64,000 nucleotides of DNA from JAJXWB01 sp046349085 (lineage in GTDB: Bacteria > Pseudomonadota > Alphaproteobacteria > Rhizobiales > Beijerinckiaceae), in NCBI GenBank assembly GCA_046349085.1, contig JAXMDA010000004.1, forward strand, positions 372,001-436,000, read 5' to 3'. A program made the translations under genes and the position numbers. Below are positions 12,530 through 22,278 of this stretch, one piece after another. Each line of letters begins with the position of its first letter. The first letter of the stretch is position 1. The notes under the pieces were generated by a model. The model saw only the letters and a list, made by a program, of their open reading frames with translations. It did not search any database and was not told the DNA's origin.

Positions 12530-13552
12530 TCAGGCGAACTCCGTCGCGCCTTGCGGCGTCTTGTCGGCGAGAAGCCGACGGTCCTGCGCCAGCCAGATGG
12601 AAACCGTGAGCTTGCCGCTCGCCTCGCGCGCGGGCGCGAGGTCGCGCCGCTCGATCACGTCGAGGCCGGCGTCGGACAGAAGGCCGGCGATCTCCTCGTG
12701 CGAGAAGCCGAGACGGCGGTGGGCGTGCTGCTCGCGCAGGTATTCTTCCGCGTGCGGCGCGAAATCGACGACGATGAGTCGGCCCGCGGGTTTGAGCGTG
12801 CGCGCGGCCTCGCGCAGCGCGCGCGCGGGATCGTCGAGATAGTGCAGCACCTGGTGCAGGATGGTGAGATCGCAGGAATTGCGCTCGACCGGCAGCGCAT
12901 AGATGTCGCCCTGGCGCAATTGCGCGTTGCGCACGCCGGCGCGGTCGAGATTGGCGCGCGCGACCGAGAGCATGGCGGGCGACAGATCGACGCCGATCGC
13001 CCGGTCGGCAAGCGGGCTCAGCAGCTCGAGCATCCGGCCCGTGCCGGTGCCGCAGTCCAGCAATTGCTGGATCTGCCGGTGGCCGGCGATGTCGCGCACG
13101 GCGCGCTCCACGTCGGCCTCCGGCGCGTGCAGCTTGCGCAACTGGTCCCACGTCCTGGCGTGCGTGGCGAAATAGCGCGCGGCGTGCTCGGCGCGCGCTT
13201 GCCGGATTTCGGCGAGCCGCTCGCGGTCGGCGGCGAGCGCGGGATCGTTCGGGTCGAGTCGCGCGGCGATCTCGCGCACGATTTCCGCCCCGGGTCCGCT
13301 CTGCGCCGCGAGGAAGAACGCCCAGGCGCCTTCGCGATGGCGCTGGGCGAGGCCCGCCTCCACCAGCAGCTTGAGGTGGCGCGACACCCGCGGCTGCGAC
13401 TGGCCGAGAATGGCGACGAGTTCCGATACGGCGAGTTCGGTCTGGGCGATCAGCGCCAGAATGCGCAGCCGCGTCTCCTCGCCGGCCGCCGCCAGGGCGG
13501 CGAGGGCGGCGTCGAGCGAGACTTGCGTGGGCGGAACCGGAAAAGAGGCCAT
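12530..13552 (-). CDS. ArsR-family regulator fused to a SAM-dependent methyltransferase
   Basis: 340 residues from ATG 13552. Residues about 13-90 are an ArsR-type winged helix (RLRILALIAQTELAVSELV, QSQPRVSRHLKLLVEAGL). No metal-binding Cys pair of the classic arsenic sensors is present. Residues about 150-330 are a class I methyltransferase with the SAM motif DCGTGTGR (166-173) and VVDFAPH. Such fusions are known in alphaproteobacteria as regulators of methionine-cycle genes that sense SAM or S-adenosylhomocysteine (SahR/SamR-type). Location at the head of the metF-metH operon, with an operator over its own promoter, fits autoregulation together with metF and metH. Whether the methyltransferase domain is only a sensor is unknown. 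Confidence 0.92.
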   Translation of the reverse strand: MASFPVPPTQVSLDAALAALAAAGEETRLRILALIAQTELAVSELVAILGQSQPRVSRHLKLLVEAGLAQRHREGAWAFFLAAQSGPGAEIVREIAARLDPNDPALAADRERLAEIRQARAEHAARYFATHARTWDQLRKLHAPEADVERAVRDIAGHRQIQQLLDCGTGTGRMLELLSPLADRAIGVDLSPAMLSVARANLDRAGVRNAQLRQGDIYALPVERNSCDLTILHQVLHYLDDPARALREAARTLKPAGRLIVVDFAPHAEEYLREQHAHRRLGFSHEEIAGLLSDAGLDVIERRDLAPAREASGKLTVSIWLAQDRRLLADKTPQGATEFA

Positions 13553-13574
13553 GAGCTCGGCTACGACTGAAAGA

Positions 13575-13592
13575 TATAAAGATATCTTTATA
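13575..13592. promoter_or_regulatory. 18-bp perfect palindromic operator of the methionine operon
   Basis: TATAAAGATATCTTTATA is a perfect palindrome, 22 bases upstream of the regulator start codon. It covers the -10 box of the predicted promoter, so a bound dimer would block RNA polymerase. Small dimeric ArsR proteins bind palindromes of this type. The link to this regulator is inferred from position. Confidence 0.85.
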
Positions 13593-13614
13593 CGTACCCG
13601 AATTGCGATTGCAA
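13587..13614 (-). promoter_or_regulatory. Promoter of the arsR-metF-metH operon
   Basis: On the minus strand TTGCAA (13614-13609), a 16-bp spacer and TATAAA (13592-13587) make a good sigma70-type promoter. The -10 hexamer is the first third of the palindromic operator. Confidence 0.7.
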
Positions 13615-13655
13615 GTCGCCTTCGACCGCCGGGAGGCTGCAAGCCGATCGGCGAG

Positions 13656-13680
13656 CCGGGCGCCCGGAAGGGGCGCCCGG
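13656..13680 (-). terminator. GC hairpin after the PsiF-like gene
   Basis: CCGGGCGCCC (13656-13665) and GGGCGCCCGG (13671-13680) form a perfect 10-bp stem with a five-base loop, seven bases past the stop of the minus-strand gene at 13688. No T run follows. It separates this transcript from the methionine operon. Confidence 0.6.
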
Positions 13681-13687
13681 TTCCGCG

Positions 13688-13954
13688 TTACATCTTCTTG
13701 TCGCCGGCCTTGGCGGCCTTCATGCACTCGCTGCGGAACTTCTTGCGGTCCTTGCCATGCAATCCCTTGCCGTCGGCCTGCTTCGAACAATCGAGCGAAG
13801 CGGCGCTGCGCGGCTTTTCCGCCTTCGGCGCGGCCTTGGCCGGCTTGGCGGGAGCGGCGGCGGGCGTCTGTGCGCCGGGCGCGGCGGTCTGGGCGAAGGC
13901 GGGAGCGCCGGCGAGGAAAGCGAGCGCGGCGGCGGCGAGGACGAGCTTCTTCAT
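13688..13954 (-). CDS. Small secreted PsiF-repeat protein
   Basis: 88 residues from ATG 13954 with GGGAG upstream. The signal peptide is MKKLVLAAAALAFLAGAPAFA (21 residues; cut before QTAAP). An Ala/Pro/Lys linker (22-50) leads to one PsiF repeat, LDCSKQADGKGLHGKDRKKF..EC, with its conserved Cys pair (Cys56, Cys77), Gly-Leu and Arg-Lys-Phe. The family is named after the phosphate-starvation protein PsiF of E. coli; its biochemical role is unknown. No pho box was recognised upstream. Confidence 0.85.
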   Translation of the reverse strand: MKKLVLAAAALAFLAGAPAFAQTAAPGAQTPAAAPAKPAKAAPKAEKPRSAASLDCSKQADGKGLHGKDRKKFRSECMKAAKAGDKKM

Positions 13955-14025
13955 CTGAGTCTCCCAATCGGCGATTGCCGGGGCTTGAATAAGATTCGGG
14001 TCAAGATGAACGCAGCATGAGCGCC

Positions 14026-15006
14026 TCAGGCCTGTGGCCGGATCACCGGCTTGCCGATCATCTTGCGCGCCAGCATGGCGGCGATCACCTCGGGCGCCTC
14101 GGCCAGCCCGTGCACGCTGTCGGCGCGCGGGCTGATCTTGCCCTGCGCCGCCAGCTCCATCAGCCGGCGCGTCAGCCGCGGACCTTCGTCCTTGTGCGCG
14201 CGAACATGGCCGCCCCAGTCGACGCCGACGAGCGAGGCGCGTTTCAGCAGCGCCAGATTGAGCGGCAGTTTCGCGATCTCGCCGGAGGCGAAGCCGATGA
14301 CCAGATGCCGGCCGCCCGGCGCGAGCGAGCGGAAGGCGGCCTCCGACCATGCGCCGCTGACGGGGTCGTAGACGACGTCGAGGCCCCTGCCCTCGAGCGC
14401 CTCCGCCAACGCCTTGCGCCAGTCGGCCTGCGTGTAGTCGATGGCCTTGTGGGCGCCGCGCGCGAGCGCGGCCCGACGCTTGTCCTCCGACGACGCCGCC
14501 GCGATCACAATGGCCCCCATGCCGCGCGCCACATCGATCGCCGCCATGCCGACGCCGCCGGAGGCGCCGAGCACCAGCACGGTCTCGCCGGCTTTCAGAT
14601 GGCCGCAATCCTCGAAACCGTAGATCGCCGTGCCGTAGTTGATGAGCGCCGCGGCGGCCGCCGTCGGATCGAAGTCCTCCGGCACGACGGCGCAGGCCGA
14701 CGCCATCATCAGCGCCTTTTCGGCTAGCCCGCCGCCCATGACGAAGCCCGCGACGCGCTTGCCCATCAGCTCCGCCGGCGCGCCGGCGCCGAGCGCGATC
14801 ACCCGGCCCGCCGCCTCGCTGCCCGGCGTGAAGGGCAGCGGGATCTTGACCTGATACTTGCCTTGCACGTGCAGCCCGTCGACGAAGCCGAGGCCGCAGG
14901 CCTCGACCGCGATCAGAATCTGCCCCTCGCCGGGAACAGGGTCGGCGACGTCCTCCAGTCGCAGGTCATTCGGGCCGGTATAGGCGTGGCAGCGGATCGC
15001 GCGCAT
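14026..15006 (-). CDS. NADPH:quinone oxidoreductase-like MDR protein
   Basis: 326 residues. It has the medium-chain reductase layout without the zinc residues: an N-terminal GroES-like domain (1-125: GQILIAVEACGLGFVDGLHVQGKY, PFTPGSEAAGRV) and a Rossmann domain with VLVLGASGGVGMAAIDVA. This is the zeta-crystallin/QOR group that reduces quinones or enones with NADPH. It is encoded divergently from the toxin-antitoxin operon, and its ATG lies about 70 bases from the antitoxin start. In many relatives this type of gene lies in fatty-acid or detoxification contexts; no such context is immediate here. Confidence 0.9.
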   Translation of the reverse strand: MRAIRCHAYTGPNDLRLEDVADPVPGEGQILIAVEACGLGFVDGLHVQGKYQVKIPLPFTPGSEAAGRVIALGAGAPAELMGKRVAGFVMGGGLAEKALMMASACAVVPEDFDPTAAAAALINYGTAIYGFEDCGHLKAGETVLVLGASGGVGMAAIDVARGMGAIVIAAASSEDKRRAALARGAHKAIDYTQADWRKALAEALEGRGLDVVYDPVSGAWSEAAFRSLAPGGRHLVIGFASGEIAKLPLNLALLKRASLVGVDWGGHVRAHKDEGPRLTRRLMELAAQGKISPRADSVHGLAEAPEVIAAMLARKMIGKPVIRPQA

Positions 15007-15035
15007 GGGGGCCTTTCATTGCCGCAGAGGCAAAA

Positions 15036-15078
15036 ATGGTCTAATTTCCCAAAATATGACCATATTGGAGACGGTCAT
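15036..15078. promoter_or_regulatory. Candidate operator of the toxin-antitoxin operon
   Basis: ATGGTC (15036), a central ATATGACCATAT (15053-15064) and CGGTCAT (15072-15078) are half-sites of the same GGTCAT/ATGACC element in alternating orientation just before the antitoxin gene. Phd/YefM-type antitoxins autoregulate through such palindromes. The site could also affect the divergent oxidoreductase gene. Confidence 0.5.
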
Positions 15079-15322
15079 GTCCAGCTATTCGGTAGCCTAC
15101 GCCAAGGAGCAGCTTTCAAAGCTGATCGACGAGGCTTTGGCGGGAGAATCTGTCGTCATTACGCGACATGGAAAGCCGGTGGTGGAACTGCGCCCGAAAG
15201 TAGCTCCGCTCCAGCGCAAGAAAGTGGATGTGGAATGGCTGCGCAAGCGGCGCGAGTCGCTGCCGCCGCTCGGTGAGAACGCCGTCGACATTCTGCGCCG
15301 CCTGCGCGACGGCGACGAATGA
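15077..15322 (+). CDS. Phd/YefM-family antitoxin
   Basis: 81 residues from ATG 15077 with GGAG seven bases upstream; an in-frame ATG at 15056 is possible but less well placed. The N-terminus SSYSVAYAKEQLSKLIDEALAGESVVITRHGKPVVEL is the classic Phd/YefM DNA-binding fold. The C-terminal part (43-81), rich in Arg and Lys, should fold on the toxin. It neutralises the PIN toxin encoded next and represses the operon. The stop overlaps the toxin start by four bases (ATGA). Confidence 0.93.
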   Translation: MSSYSVAYAKEQLSKLIDEALAGESVVITRHGKPVVELRPKVAPLQRKKVDVEWLRKRRESLPPLGENAVDILRRLRDGDE

Positions 15323-15744
15323 ATTTCTACCTCGACGCCAGCGCCATCGTTCCGCTCATTCTGCGCGACGCCCGCACGGAGCGCATGAGCGCATGGATCG
15401 CGGAGCCTCGGGGCGACATCTTCGTCAGCGATTTTGCGGCGCTTGAATTCTTGAGCGTCGTCTCTCGTCAGGTTCGCATGGGCGCCCTTTCGGACGAGGA
15501 CGGGCGCAAGGCAATCGATCTATTCGAGGAATGGTCGCACGCGTCGACCACGCAGACCCTGGCTGGAAGCGCAGACATAGCGCTCGCGAAGACCATTGTG
15601 CGTGATTTCGCGACCAAGCTCGCAGCAGCCGATAGCTTACATCTGGCCGCAGCCATCAATCTCGGCGCGACGCTGGTGACGTTCGATCAACGGCTGGCGC
15701 AGGCGGCGCAGGGGCGAGGAACGGCAGTCGTGACGCCGGAATGA
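15319..15744 (+). CDS. vapC: VapC-like PIN-domain toxin
   Basis: 141 residues. All four acidic PIN residues are visible: Asp6 (FYLDASAIVPL), Glu43 (FAALEFLSVV), Asp105 (AAADSLHLAAA) and Asp123 (TFDQRLA). PIN toxins are Mg-dependent ribonucleases that cut tRNA or rRNA when the antitoxin is lost. Its ATG overlaps the antitoxin stop codon, as expected for a coupled toxin-antitoxin pair. The pairing of a Phd-type antitoxin with a PIN toxin is common. Confidence 0.93.
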   Translation: MNFYLDASAIVPLILRDARTERMSAWIAEPRGDIFVSDFAALEFLSVVSRQVRMGALSDEDGRKAIDLFEEWSHASTTQTLAGSADIALAKTIVRDFATKLAAADSLHLAAAINLGATLVTFDQRLAQAAQGRGTAVVTPE

Positions 15745-15811
15745 TCGGAAGCGCCTTTCGCGGAACAGCCTTTCGTCGACAAGCGCAGGCGTATCGCGTG
15801 CGCCTGTTCAA

Positions 15812-17464
<1,653 letters not shown>

Positions 17465-17629
17465 GGGCTCGACTGTCTCGCAACGAGGAAGGGAATTGGC
17501 GCCGCTTTTAGACGGCGCGCGCGCGCGAGGAAAGCGTTTTCGCTTTCCCGCTGGAACAGTCTTCAAATCGACGCATATGCTATTCATGCGGTGATTTTCA
17601 GGATTCGAACAATTGCGAAGGAGACGGAC

Positions 17630-19768
17630 GTGGGCGGCGATCCGACCGGCGAACCGAAAGAACGTATTCCCCCGACCTTCACCGACGGCCCCATCTATCC
17701 GCCGCCGCGCAATTCTCAGCCGGGCCCGGCGCAGCAGGGCTCCGGGCAAACCGGCTTGCCGCGCACAGCCGCCGCGCCGCCGGTTTCGCTCCAGCCTGCC
17801 GCCGCCCCGCCCGCGCAGCGCCCGGCCCAGCCCGCCGCAGGCCAGCCGCCTGCGGCTGCGCCATCCCCGGACGCGCAGCGCCCGGTGTTCACATCCGACG
17901 CCGCCGGCGGGCCGGACGCGCTCGGCCGCGCCGCCCCGCTCGCGCGGCTCTCGGAGCTCCTCGCCCATCGCGGCGCGCAGGGACCGCTGTCCATCGCGCT
18001 GCTCGGCGGCCCCGGCTCCGGCAAGACCCACGCGCTCATGGACATGGTGGAAGGCGCGAGCCTGCTGTCCACCGCCGCGCTCGCTGCGCCCGCGGGCCCA
18101 TTCCTGCCGCGCATCGTGGCGCTGCGACTGGAGGCGCCGGATCTCGGCGACGCGCCGGAGGCCGCCATCGCCGAGCGCCTCCATGCCCGCCTCTCGCGCG
18201 AATATCCGCATGTCGCGCAGCGCGCGGCGGAAGAGGCCGCCCATGCCGCGGCCGATCCGCGCCAGACCGCGCGGGCGCTTGCCGATCACGTCGACGAGGC
18301 GCGCCGTCGCCTGGCGGGCGAGCGCACGGCGCGCGACGAAGCCGCAACGCGCCGCGCGCGCCTGACCGAGACCGTGCTGTACGAAACGCCGGGCTCTCAG
18401 ATCGACGCCTATGCGCGCGGCAATCGCGGCAAGATCGAGCCGGCGCTCCGCGCCTTCGGCTTTGCCGGCGCCGATCCGACCGCCGACTTCAAGGGCCTCG
18501 TGCAGACGATGTCCGAGACGGGCGGCGCGGGCGACCGCCTCCTCGCCTCGCTGCGCGCGCTCTGGGCCTACAAGGGCCAGAAGAAGCTCATCGTCTTCGG
18601 TCTCATCTTCTTTTTCTTCTCCTGGCTTCTGAACGCCATGGCGGTGGACCGCTCCTGGCTCGGCCCGCTGCAGTCCGGGGGCGAGAGCCTCAAGGGCGTC
18701 GCCAACTGGATCACGAACCATATCGGCCTGCTCGCAAGCGCGAGCCGGATCGCGGAATTCGCCGGCCTCGCGTGTTTCGCGTTCGTGCTGTGGCGCGCCT
18801 GGCGCTTTTCGCAGCCGCTGTGGCGCGGCGCCAGGCTGCTCGACCTCGACATCGAAGCGCGCAAGACCGATCTCGACCACCAGATCGCCCATCACGCGCA
18901 GCGCGTCGATGCGCTCTCGCGCGAAGCCGACGCGCTTGCCGAACGCGCCAGCGAAGCGGAGAAGCGGGCGGGCGGCGCCGGCGCGAGCGTTGTGGCGCCC
19001 GCCTTCATGCGGGCGACGCCGGGGCATACGGCCGAGGCGCGCGCCTACTTCGCCGCGCTCGACTCCATCGCCTCCGGCGAGGGCGAGGGGAAAGCGGCCG
19101 GCGCCACGCCTTCGCGCTATGTCATCGCCATCGACTCGCTCGACCGCCTGGCGCCGCAGAAAGGTCTCTCCCTCTTGCAGAGCGTCGCCTCGGCGCTCGC
19201 GCGCCCCGTTTTCGCGCTGGTCACGGCCTTCGATCCTCGCCATTTCGACAGCGTCGAAGGCGCGGGCGTGGCTCTGGGGCGCGTCGTGCAGACTCCGTTT
19301 GCGCTGGGCGGCGTCGAAGCGCCCGGCTGGAACGCCTTCGTGGAGCAATTGGCGGGCCGTGCGCCCGCGCGCCGCGCCGAGCGCGCGCCGCAAGCGCAAT
19401 CGCGTCTCGATCTGCCTCTCGCCGAGCCCGAGACGCGCTTGCTCGCCGCCCTTGCTGCGCTCGCGGGTCCCGCCCCGCGCAACGTCAATCGGCTCGTCAA
19501 CGCTTACCGGCTCGCGCGCCACGACGCGCCGGACGATCTGGCCGCGCTGGCCGTGCAACTCGCCCTCATCGTCGGCGGGACGCGGCTCGAGCGCGACGCA
19601 TTCGCCAAGGCGCTGACCGCGAGCGACCCTGCCGCGCCCTTCGCCGCGCCGGAGGCCGGCCCGCGCGTCGCCGCGGCGCTGCAGGCGGCGGCCGCCGCGC
19701 AGGGCGGCGCGGTCACCACCGCCTCCGCCCGGCGCGCCGGCGCGGTGGCGCGCATGTGGACGCTGTAA
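17630..19768 (+). CDS. KAP-like membrane P-loop NTPase
   Basis: 712 residues from GTG 17630, with AAGGAG seven bases upstream. Residues 1-100 are Pro/Ala/Gln-rich and probably disordered. Walker A is LLGGPGSGKTHAL (about 125-136). Two membrane segments follow (about 322-342, LIVFGLIFFFFSWLL; about 375-395, EFAGLACFAFVLW), then a coiled-coil-prone stretch, and a Walker B-like YVIAIDSLDRL (about 498-508). Membrane helices inserted between Walker A and Walker B are the hallmark of the KAP NTPase group, which includes F-plasmid PifA (phage exclusion) and eukaryotic Kidins220. The Walker B Asp pair is spaced as IDSLDR, as in KAP proteins. The assignment is by architecture. Its role here is unknown, and no known defence gene is adjacent. 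Confidence 0.65.
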   Translation: MGGDPTGEPKERIPPTFTDGPIYPPPRNSQPGPAQQGSGQTGLPRTAAAPPVSLQPAAAPPAQRPAQPAAGQPPAAAPSPDAQRPVFTSDAAGGPDALGRAAPLARLSELLAHRGAQGPLSIALLGGPGSGKTHALMDMVEGASLLSTAALAAPAGPFLPRIVALRLEAPDLGDAPEAAIAERLHARLSREYPHVAQRAAEEAAHAAADPRQTARALADHVDEARRRLAGERTARDEAATRRARLTETVLYETPGSQIDAYARGNRGKIEPALRAFGFAGADPTADFKGLVQTMSETGGAGDRLLASLRALWAYKGQKKLIVFGLIFFFFSWLLNAMAVDRSWLGPLQSGGESLKGVANWITNHIGLLASASRIAEFAGLACFAFVLWRAWRFSQPLWRGARLLDLDIEARKTDLDHQIAHHAQRVDALSREADALAERASEAEKRAGGAGASVVAPAFMRATPGHTAEARAYFAALDSIASGEGEGKAAGATPSRYVIAIDSLDRLAPQKGLSLLQSVASALARPVFALVTAFDPRHFDSVEGAGVALGRVVQTPFALGGVEAPGWNAFVEQLAGRAPARRAERAPQAQSRLDLPLAEPETRLLAALAALAGPAPRNVNRLVNAYRLARHDAPDDLAALAVQLALIVGGTRLERDAFAKALTASDPAAPFAAPEAGPRVAAALQAAAAAQGGAVTTASARRAGAVARMWTL

Positions 19769-19773
19769 GCGAG

Positions 19774-19840
19774 CGGACCGCGAGCCTTCAGGCTCGCAGC
19801 CCGATGCACAGACAAGGCGAGCCTGAAGGCTCGCGGTCCA
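19774..19840. repeat. Palindromic GCGAGCC repeat touching the MFS start
   Basis: CGGACCGCGAGCCTTCAGG (from 19774) and CCTGAAGGCTCGCGGTCC (to 19839) are inverted copies around a 30-base spacer. Each arm also holds its own short GAGCC..GGCTC hairpin. A second copy is at 37737-37801 and half of one at 7779. Confidence 0.85.
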
Positions 19841-19841
19841 G

Positions 19842-21050
19842 GTGGGGGCCGCCATTTCGAAGAACGTCGACACGCAACGCCCCCGCCTTTCCCGCGCAAT
19901 CTGGGCGCTCGGCGTCACCTCCATGTTCATGGACGTGGCCTCCGAAGCGATCCATGCGCTGCTGCCGATCTACCTGACCACCGTGCTCGGCCTGTCGGCC
20001 GCGACGCTCGGCGTGATCGAAGGATTCGCGGAAGCGACCACCTTGGCGGCAAAAATCCTTTCCGGCGCCATTTCCGACTGGCTCGGCCGTCGCAAGCTGC
20101 CGGCGCTGCTCGGCTACGGACTCGCCGCCGCCACCAAGCCGGTGTTTGCGCTGGCGACCGGCGTCGGCCTCGTCGTCGCCGCGCATATCGCCGACCGTTT
20201 CGGCAAGGGAATGCGCGGCGCGCCCCGCGACGCGCTGATCGCCGATCTCACCCCGCCCGAGCAGCGCGGCGCGGCGTTCGGCCTGCGCCAGGCGCTCGAC
20301 ACCGTCGGGGGCGTCATCGGCCCCCTCGCGGCGGTCGCCTTGATGCTGGCGAGCGGCGACAATTTCCGTCTCGTCTTCGCGCTCGCCGTCATTCCCGCAA
20401 TCTTCTCCGTCGCGACGCTGGCCTTCTTCGTGCCGGCGGATCGCGAGACGCCGAAGGCGCCGGAATTTCCGCTTTCGCGCGCGGCGGCAAAGCAGATGCC
20501 GCGCGCGTTCTGGATCGTCGTCGCGCTGGGCGCGGCGCTTGCGGCCGTACGCGTGGCGGAAGCCTTCCTCGTGCTGCGCGCGACCGGGTTCGGTCTCGAT
20601 CCGGCTTACGCGCCGCTCGTGCTCGTTGCGATGAGCGTCGTCTATGGCGCGGGCGCCTATCCCGCCGGCGCGCGCTCGGACAAGTTTTCCGCGCGCACTA
20701 TGGTTGTGGCGTCGCTGGCGACGCTTTGCGCGGCGGACGCGATCCTGGCCTATGCCTCGTCGCTGCCTGTCTTCTTCTGCGGCGTCGCGGTGTGGGGCGC
20801 GCATATGGCGCTGTCGCAGGGCCTGTTCGCCAAGCTCGTCGCCGATACTGCGCCCGAAACGTTGCGCGGCACCGCCTTCGGCCTGTTCAACATCGCGAGC
20901 GCCCTGGCGCTGGTGATCGGCAATTCCGCGTTCGGCTTCCTCTGGTCGGCGCTCGGAGCGACAATCGCTTACGCAACGGCCGGCGTCGCTGCGCTCGTCG
21001 TCGCGCTTGCCGCGGCCGTCGCGTTACAGCCGCGCGCCCCGCGCGACTGA
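19842..21050 (+). CDS. MFS transporter
   Basis: 402 residues from GTG 19842; no ribosome site is obvious because the preceding bases belong to a repeat. About 12 membrane helices are visible, with the inter-helix 2/3 loop GAISDWLGRRKLPALLG and a second loop RFGKGMRGAPRDALIADL after helix 4, typical of the major facilitator superfamily. The latter motif is seen in a subgroup of putative drug or sugar exporters. The substrate is unknown. Downstream, a small gene begins about 50 bases later. Confidence 0.88.
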   Translation: MGAAISKNVDTQRPRLSRAIWALGVTSMFMDVASEAIHALLPIYLTTVLGLSAATLGVIEGFAEATTLAAKILSGAISDWLGRRKLPALLGYGLAAATKPVFALATGVGLVVAAHIADRFGKGMRGAPRDALIADLTPPEQRGAAFGLRQALDTVGGVIGPLAAVALMLASGDNFRLVFALAVIPAIFSVATLAFFVPADRETPKAPEFPLSRAAAKQMPRAFWIVVALGAALAAVRVAEAFLVLRATGFGLDPAYAPLVLVAMSVVYGAGAYPAGARSDKFSARTMVVASLATLCAADAILAYASSLPVFFCGVAVWGAHMALSQGLFAKLVADTAPETLRGTAFGLFNIASALALVIGNSAFGFLWSALGATIAYATAGVAALVVALAAAVALQPRAPRD

Positions 21051-21102
21051 CCTGGGGGAAACTACGCTTTGTTATGAAACCGCGCGCAGGATGCGCGCCG
21101 TC

Positions 21103-21483
21103 ATGGCGACCTTCGCTTCCATTCTCGAAGACGTCGAACGCGACGCGGCGACGCGAGATGCGTGGAGACAGGCAGCCAGGCCGCGCCTTGGCGGATGCGC
21201 CGTCGAGACGGAGGCGCGTCCTGCGCCTGATCTCGGCGCCGCGCGCGCGGCCTATGCGGCGCAGACGCGCATGTGGCGCGTCGCGGATGAGGCGCAGGCG
21301 CTTCCGACCCTCGAGGCGCTGCGCCGCGACATCGCAGCGGCGCGCGACGCCGCGCAATTGCGTCGCCTGCGCCGCCTGGCGGCCCGAGCGCTGCACCCGG
21401 ATCGCGGCGGCGATTGCGCCAGTCTCGCAGACTGCAACGCGCTGATCGACGCTGCGCTCAGGACTTCTCGAAGAAGAACTTGA
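21103..21483 (+). CDS. Small protein with a J-domain-like HPD segment
   Basis: 126 residues from ATG 21103 with AGGAT upstream; ATG 21091 is an alternative. The C-terminal third, RRLRRLAARALHPDRGGDCAS, matches helix II plus the HPD loop of a DnaJ domain, followed by a short helix with NALIDAAL. The N-terminal half is Ala/Arg-rich and unrecognised. Helix I of a J-domain with its usual aromatic residues is not evident, so this is a partial or degenerate J-domain. The gene ends inside the tail of the convergent gene (26-bp overlap). Function unknown; an Hsp70 co-chaperone role is only suggested. Confidence 0.6.
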   Translation: MATFASILEDVERDAATRDAWRQAARPRLGGCAVETEARPAPDLGAARAAYAAQTRMWRVADEAQALPTLEALRRDIAAARDAAQLRRLRRLAARALHPDRGGDCASLADCNALIDAALRTSRRRT

Positions 21484-22258
21484 GCTGCCTGTCCGCCTTG
21501 GAATCGCAGGGCGCAACGACGATGTCGAACGGGAATTTCGCCTTGTCGTCGGCGAGCTTCGGGATCGTCCAGCATTCGTTGTCGGCCGAACGCACCGTCG
21601 CCGCATCGACCGGCTTGTAACTTGACGACCATTTCGCGCCGGCGTCGCCGCACTTCTGGATTGCGGCCAGCGGCTTCGGGCCGCCGCGGGCAACGCCTGC
21701 GCATAGGCCGTCGGCCTTGTCGATCTTCATCATGTCCGCCGTGCGAAGAAAGCGGTTGGAGGAATTGTCGGCCGGGCAATTGTCGAGCACGAGTTGCGCG
21801 CCTTCGACCCATTTGCCGCCGCGCGCGATCACGCAACTCTGCGAGGCGCCGGGAAAGTCGGGATAGATCATCTCGCCCTTCGGCTGCGCGGCGATGGCGG
21901 CGGCCGCCTTCGCGCCGGTCAGCGCGCGCGCGCAGACCTTTGCGCCCGCGTTTTCCCAGCACGCGCCCTTGCGGGTGAGATTGCCGAGCGCCTCGTGTGC
22001 GCGCGACGCCTTCGACGTTCCGTTCCATGACGCCTCGGCCGTCTTGCCGCCCGCGTTGACGTTGACATAGGCGAAATAATCCGCGCCGAAGATGCGGAAG
22101 GAGCCGTCGGGATCGGCCTCGAACAGGCACTCGCCCTCGATATAGCTCTTGCCCTTCACGACCAGCGTGCAGGACGCCGGGCGCTGCGCGGCGGCGACGT
22201 GCGAGGATAGAAGGCTCGAGAGCGCGAATGCGCCCGCCGCCGCAGCCACATGTTTCAT
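21458..22258 (-). CDS. Secreted protein of unknown function
   Basis: 266 residues from ATG 22258 with AGGAGAG upstream. The signal peptide ends near SSHVAAAQR (about residue 25). The mature part has about ten cysteines, many of them apparently in pairs (SCTLVVKGKSYIEGEC; CWENAGAKVC; SCVIARGGKWVEGAQLVLDNC; ECWTI ... APC), suggesting disulfides in the periplasm. The segment GKWVEGAQLVLDNCPADNSSNRF resembles a sugar-binding or lectin-like motif, but no family can be named with confidence. It lies directly downstream of the DUF4424 gene (20-bp gap), probably in one transcript. Confidence 0.82.
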   Translation of the reverse strand: MKHVAAAAGAFALSSLLSSHVAAAQRPASCTLVVKGKSYIEGECLFEADPDGSFRIFGADYFAYVNVNAGGKTAEASWNGTSKASRAHEALGNLTRKGACWENAGAKVCARALTGAKAAAAIAAQPKGEMIYPDFPGASQSCVIARGGKWVEGAQLVLDNCPADNSSNRFLRTADMMKIDKADGLCAGVARGGPKPLAAIQKCGDAGAKWSSSYKPVDAATVRSADNECWTIPKLADDKAKFPFDIVVAPCDSKADRQLKFFFEKS

Positions 22259-22278
22259 CAAAACTCTCTCCTGCGCCG

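Noticed and set aside
13553..13650. SAM riboswitch before the methionine operon
   Set aside because: The leader from the predicted start to the first ATG is too short, and only the palindromic operator is seen.
17465..19930. 5' extension of the ettA frame to 1372 codons
   Set aside because: The added part is antisense to the KAP-like gene and has no ABC motifs; ATG 17464 gives the family length.
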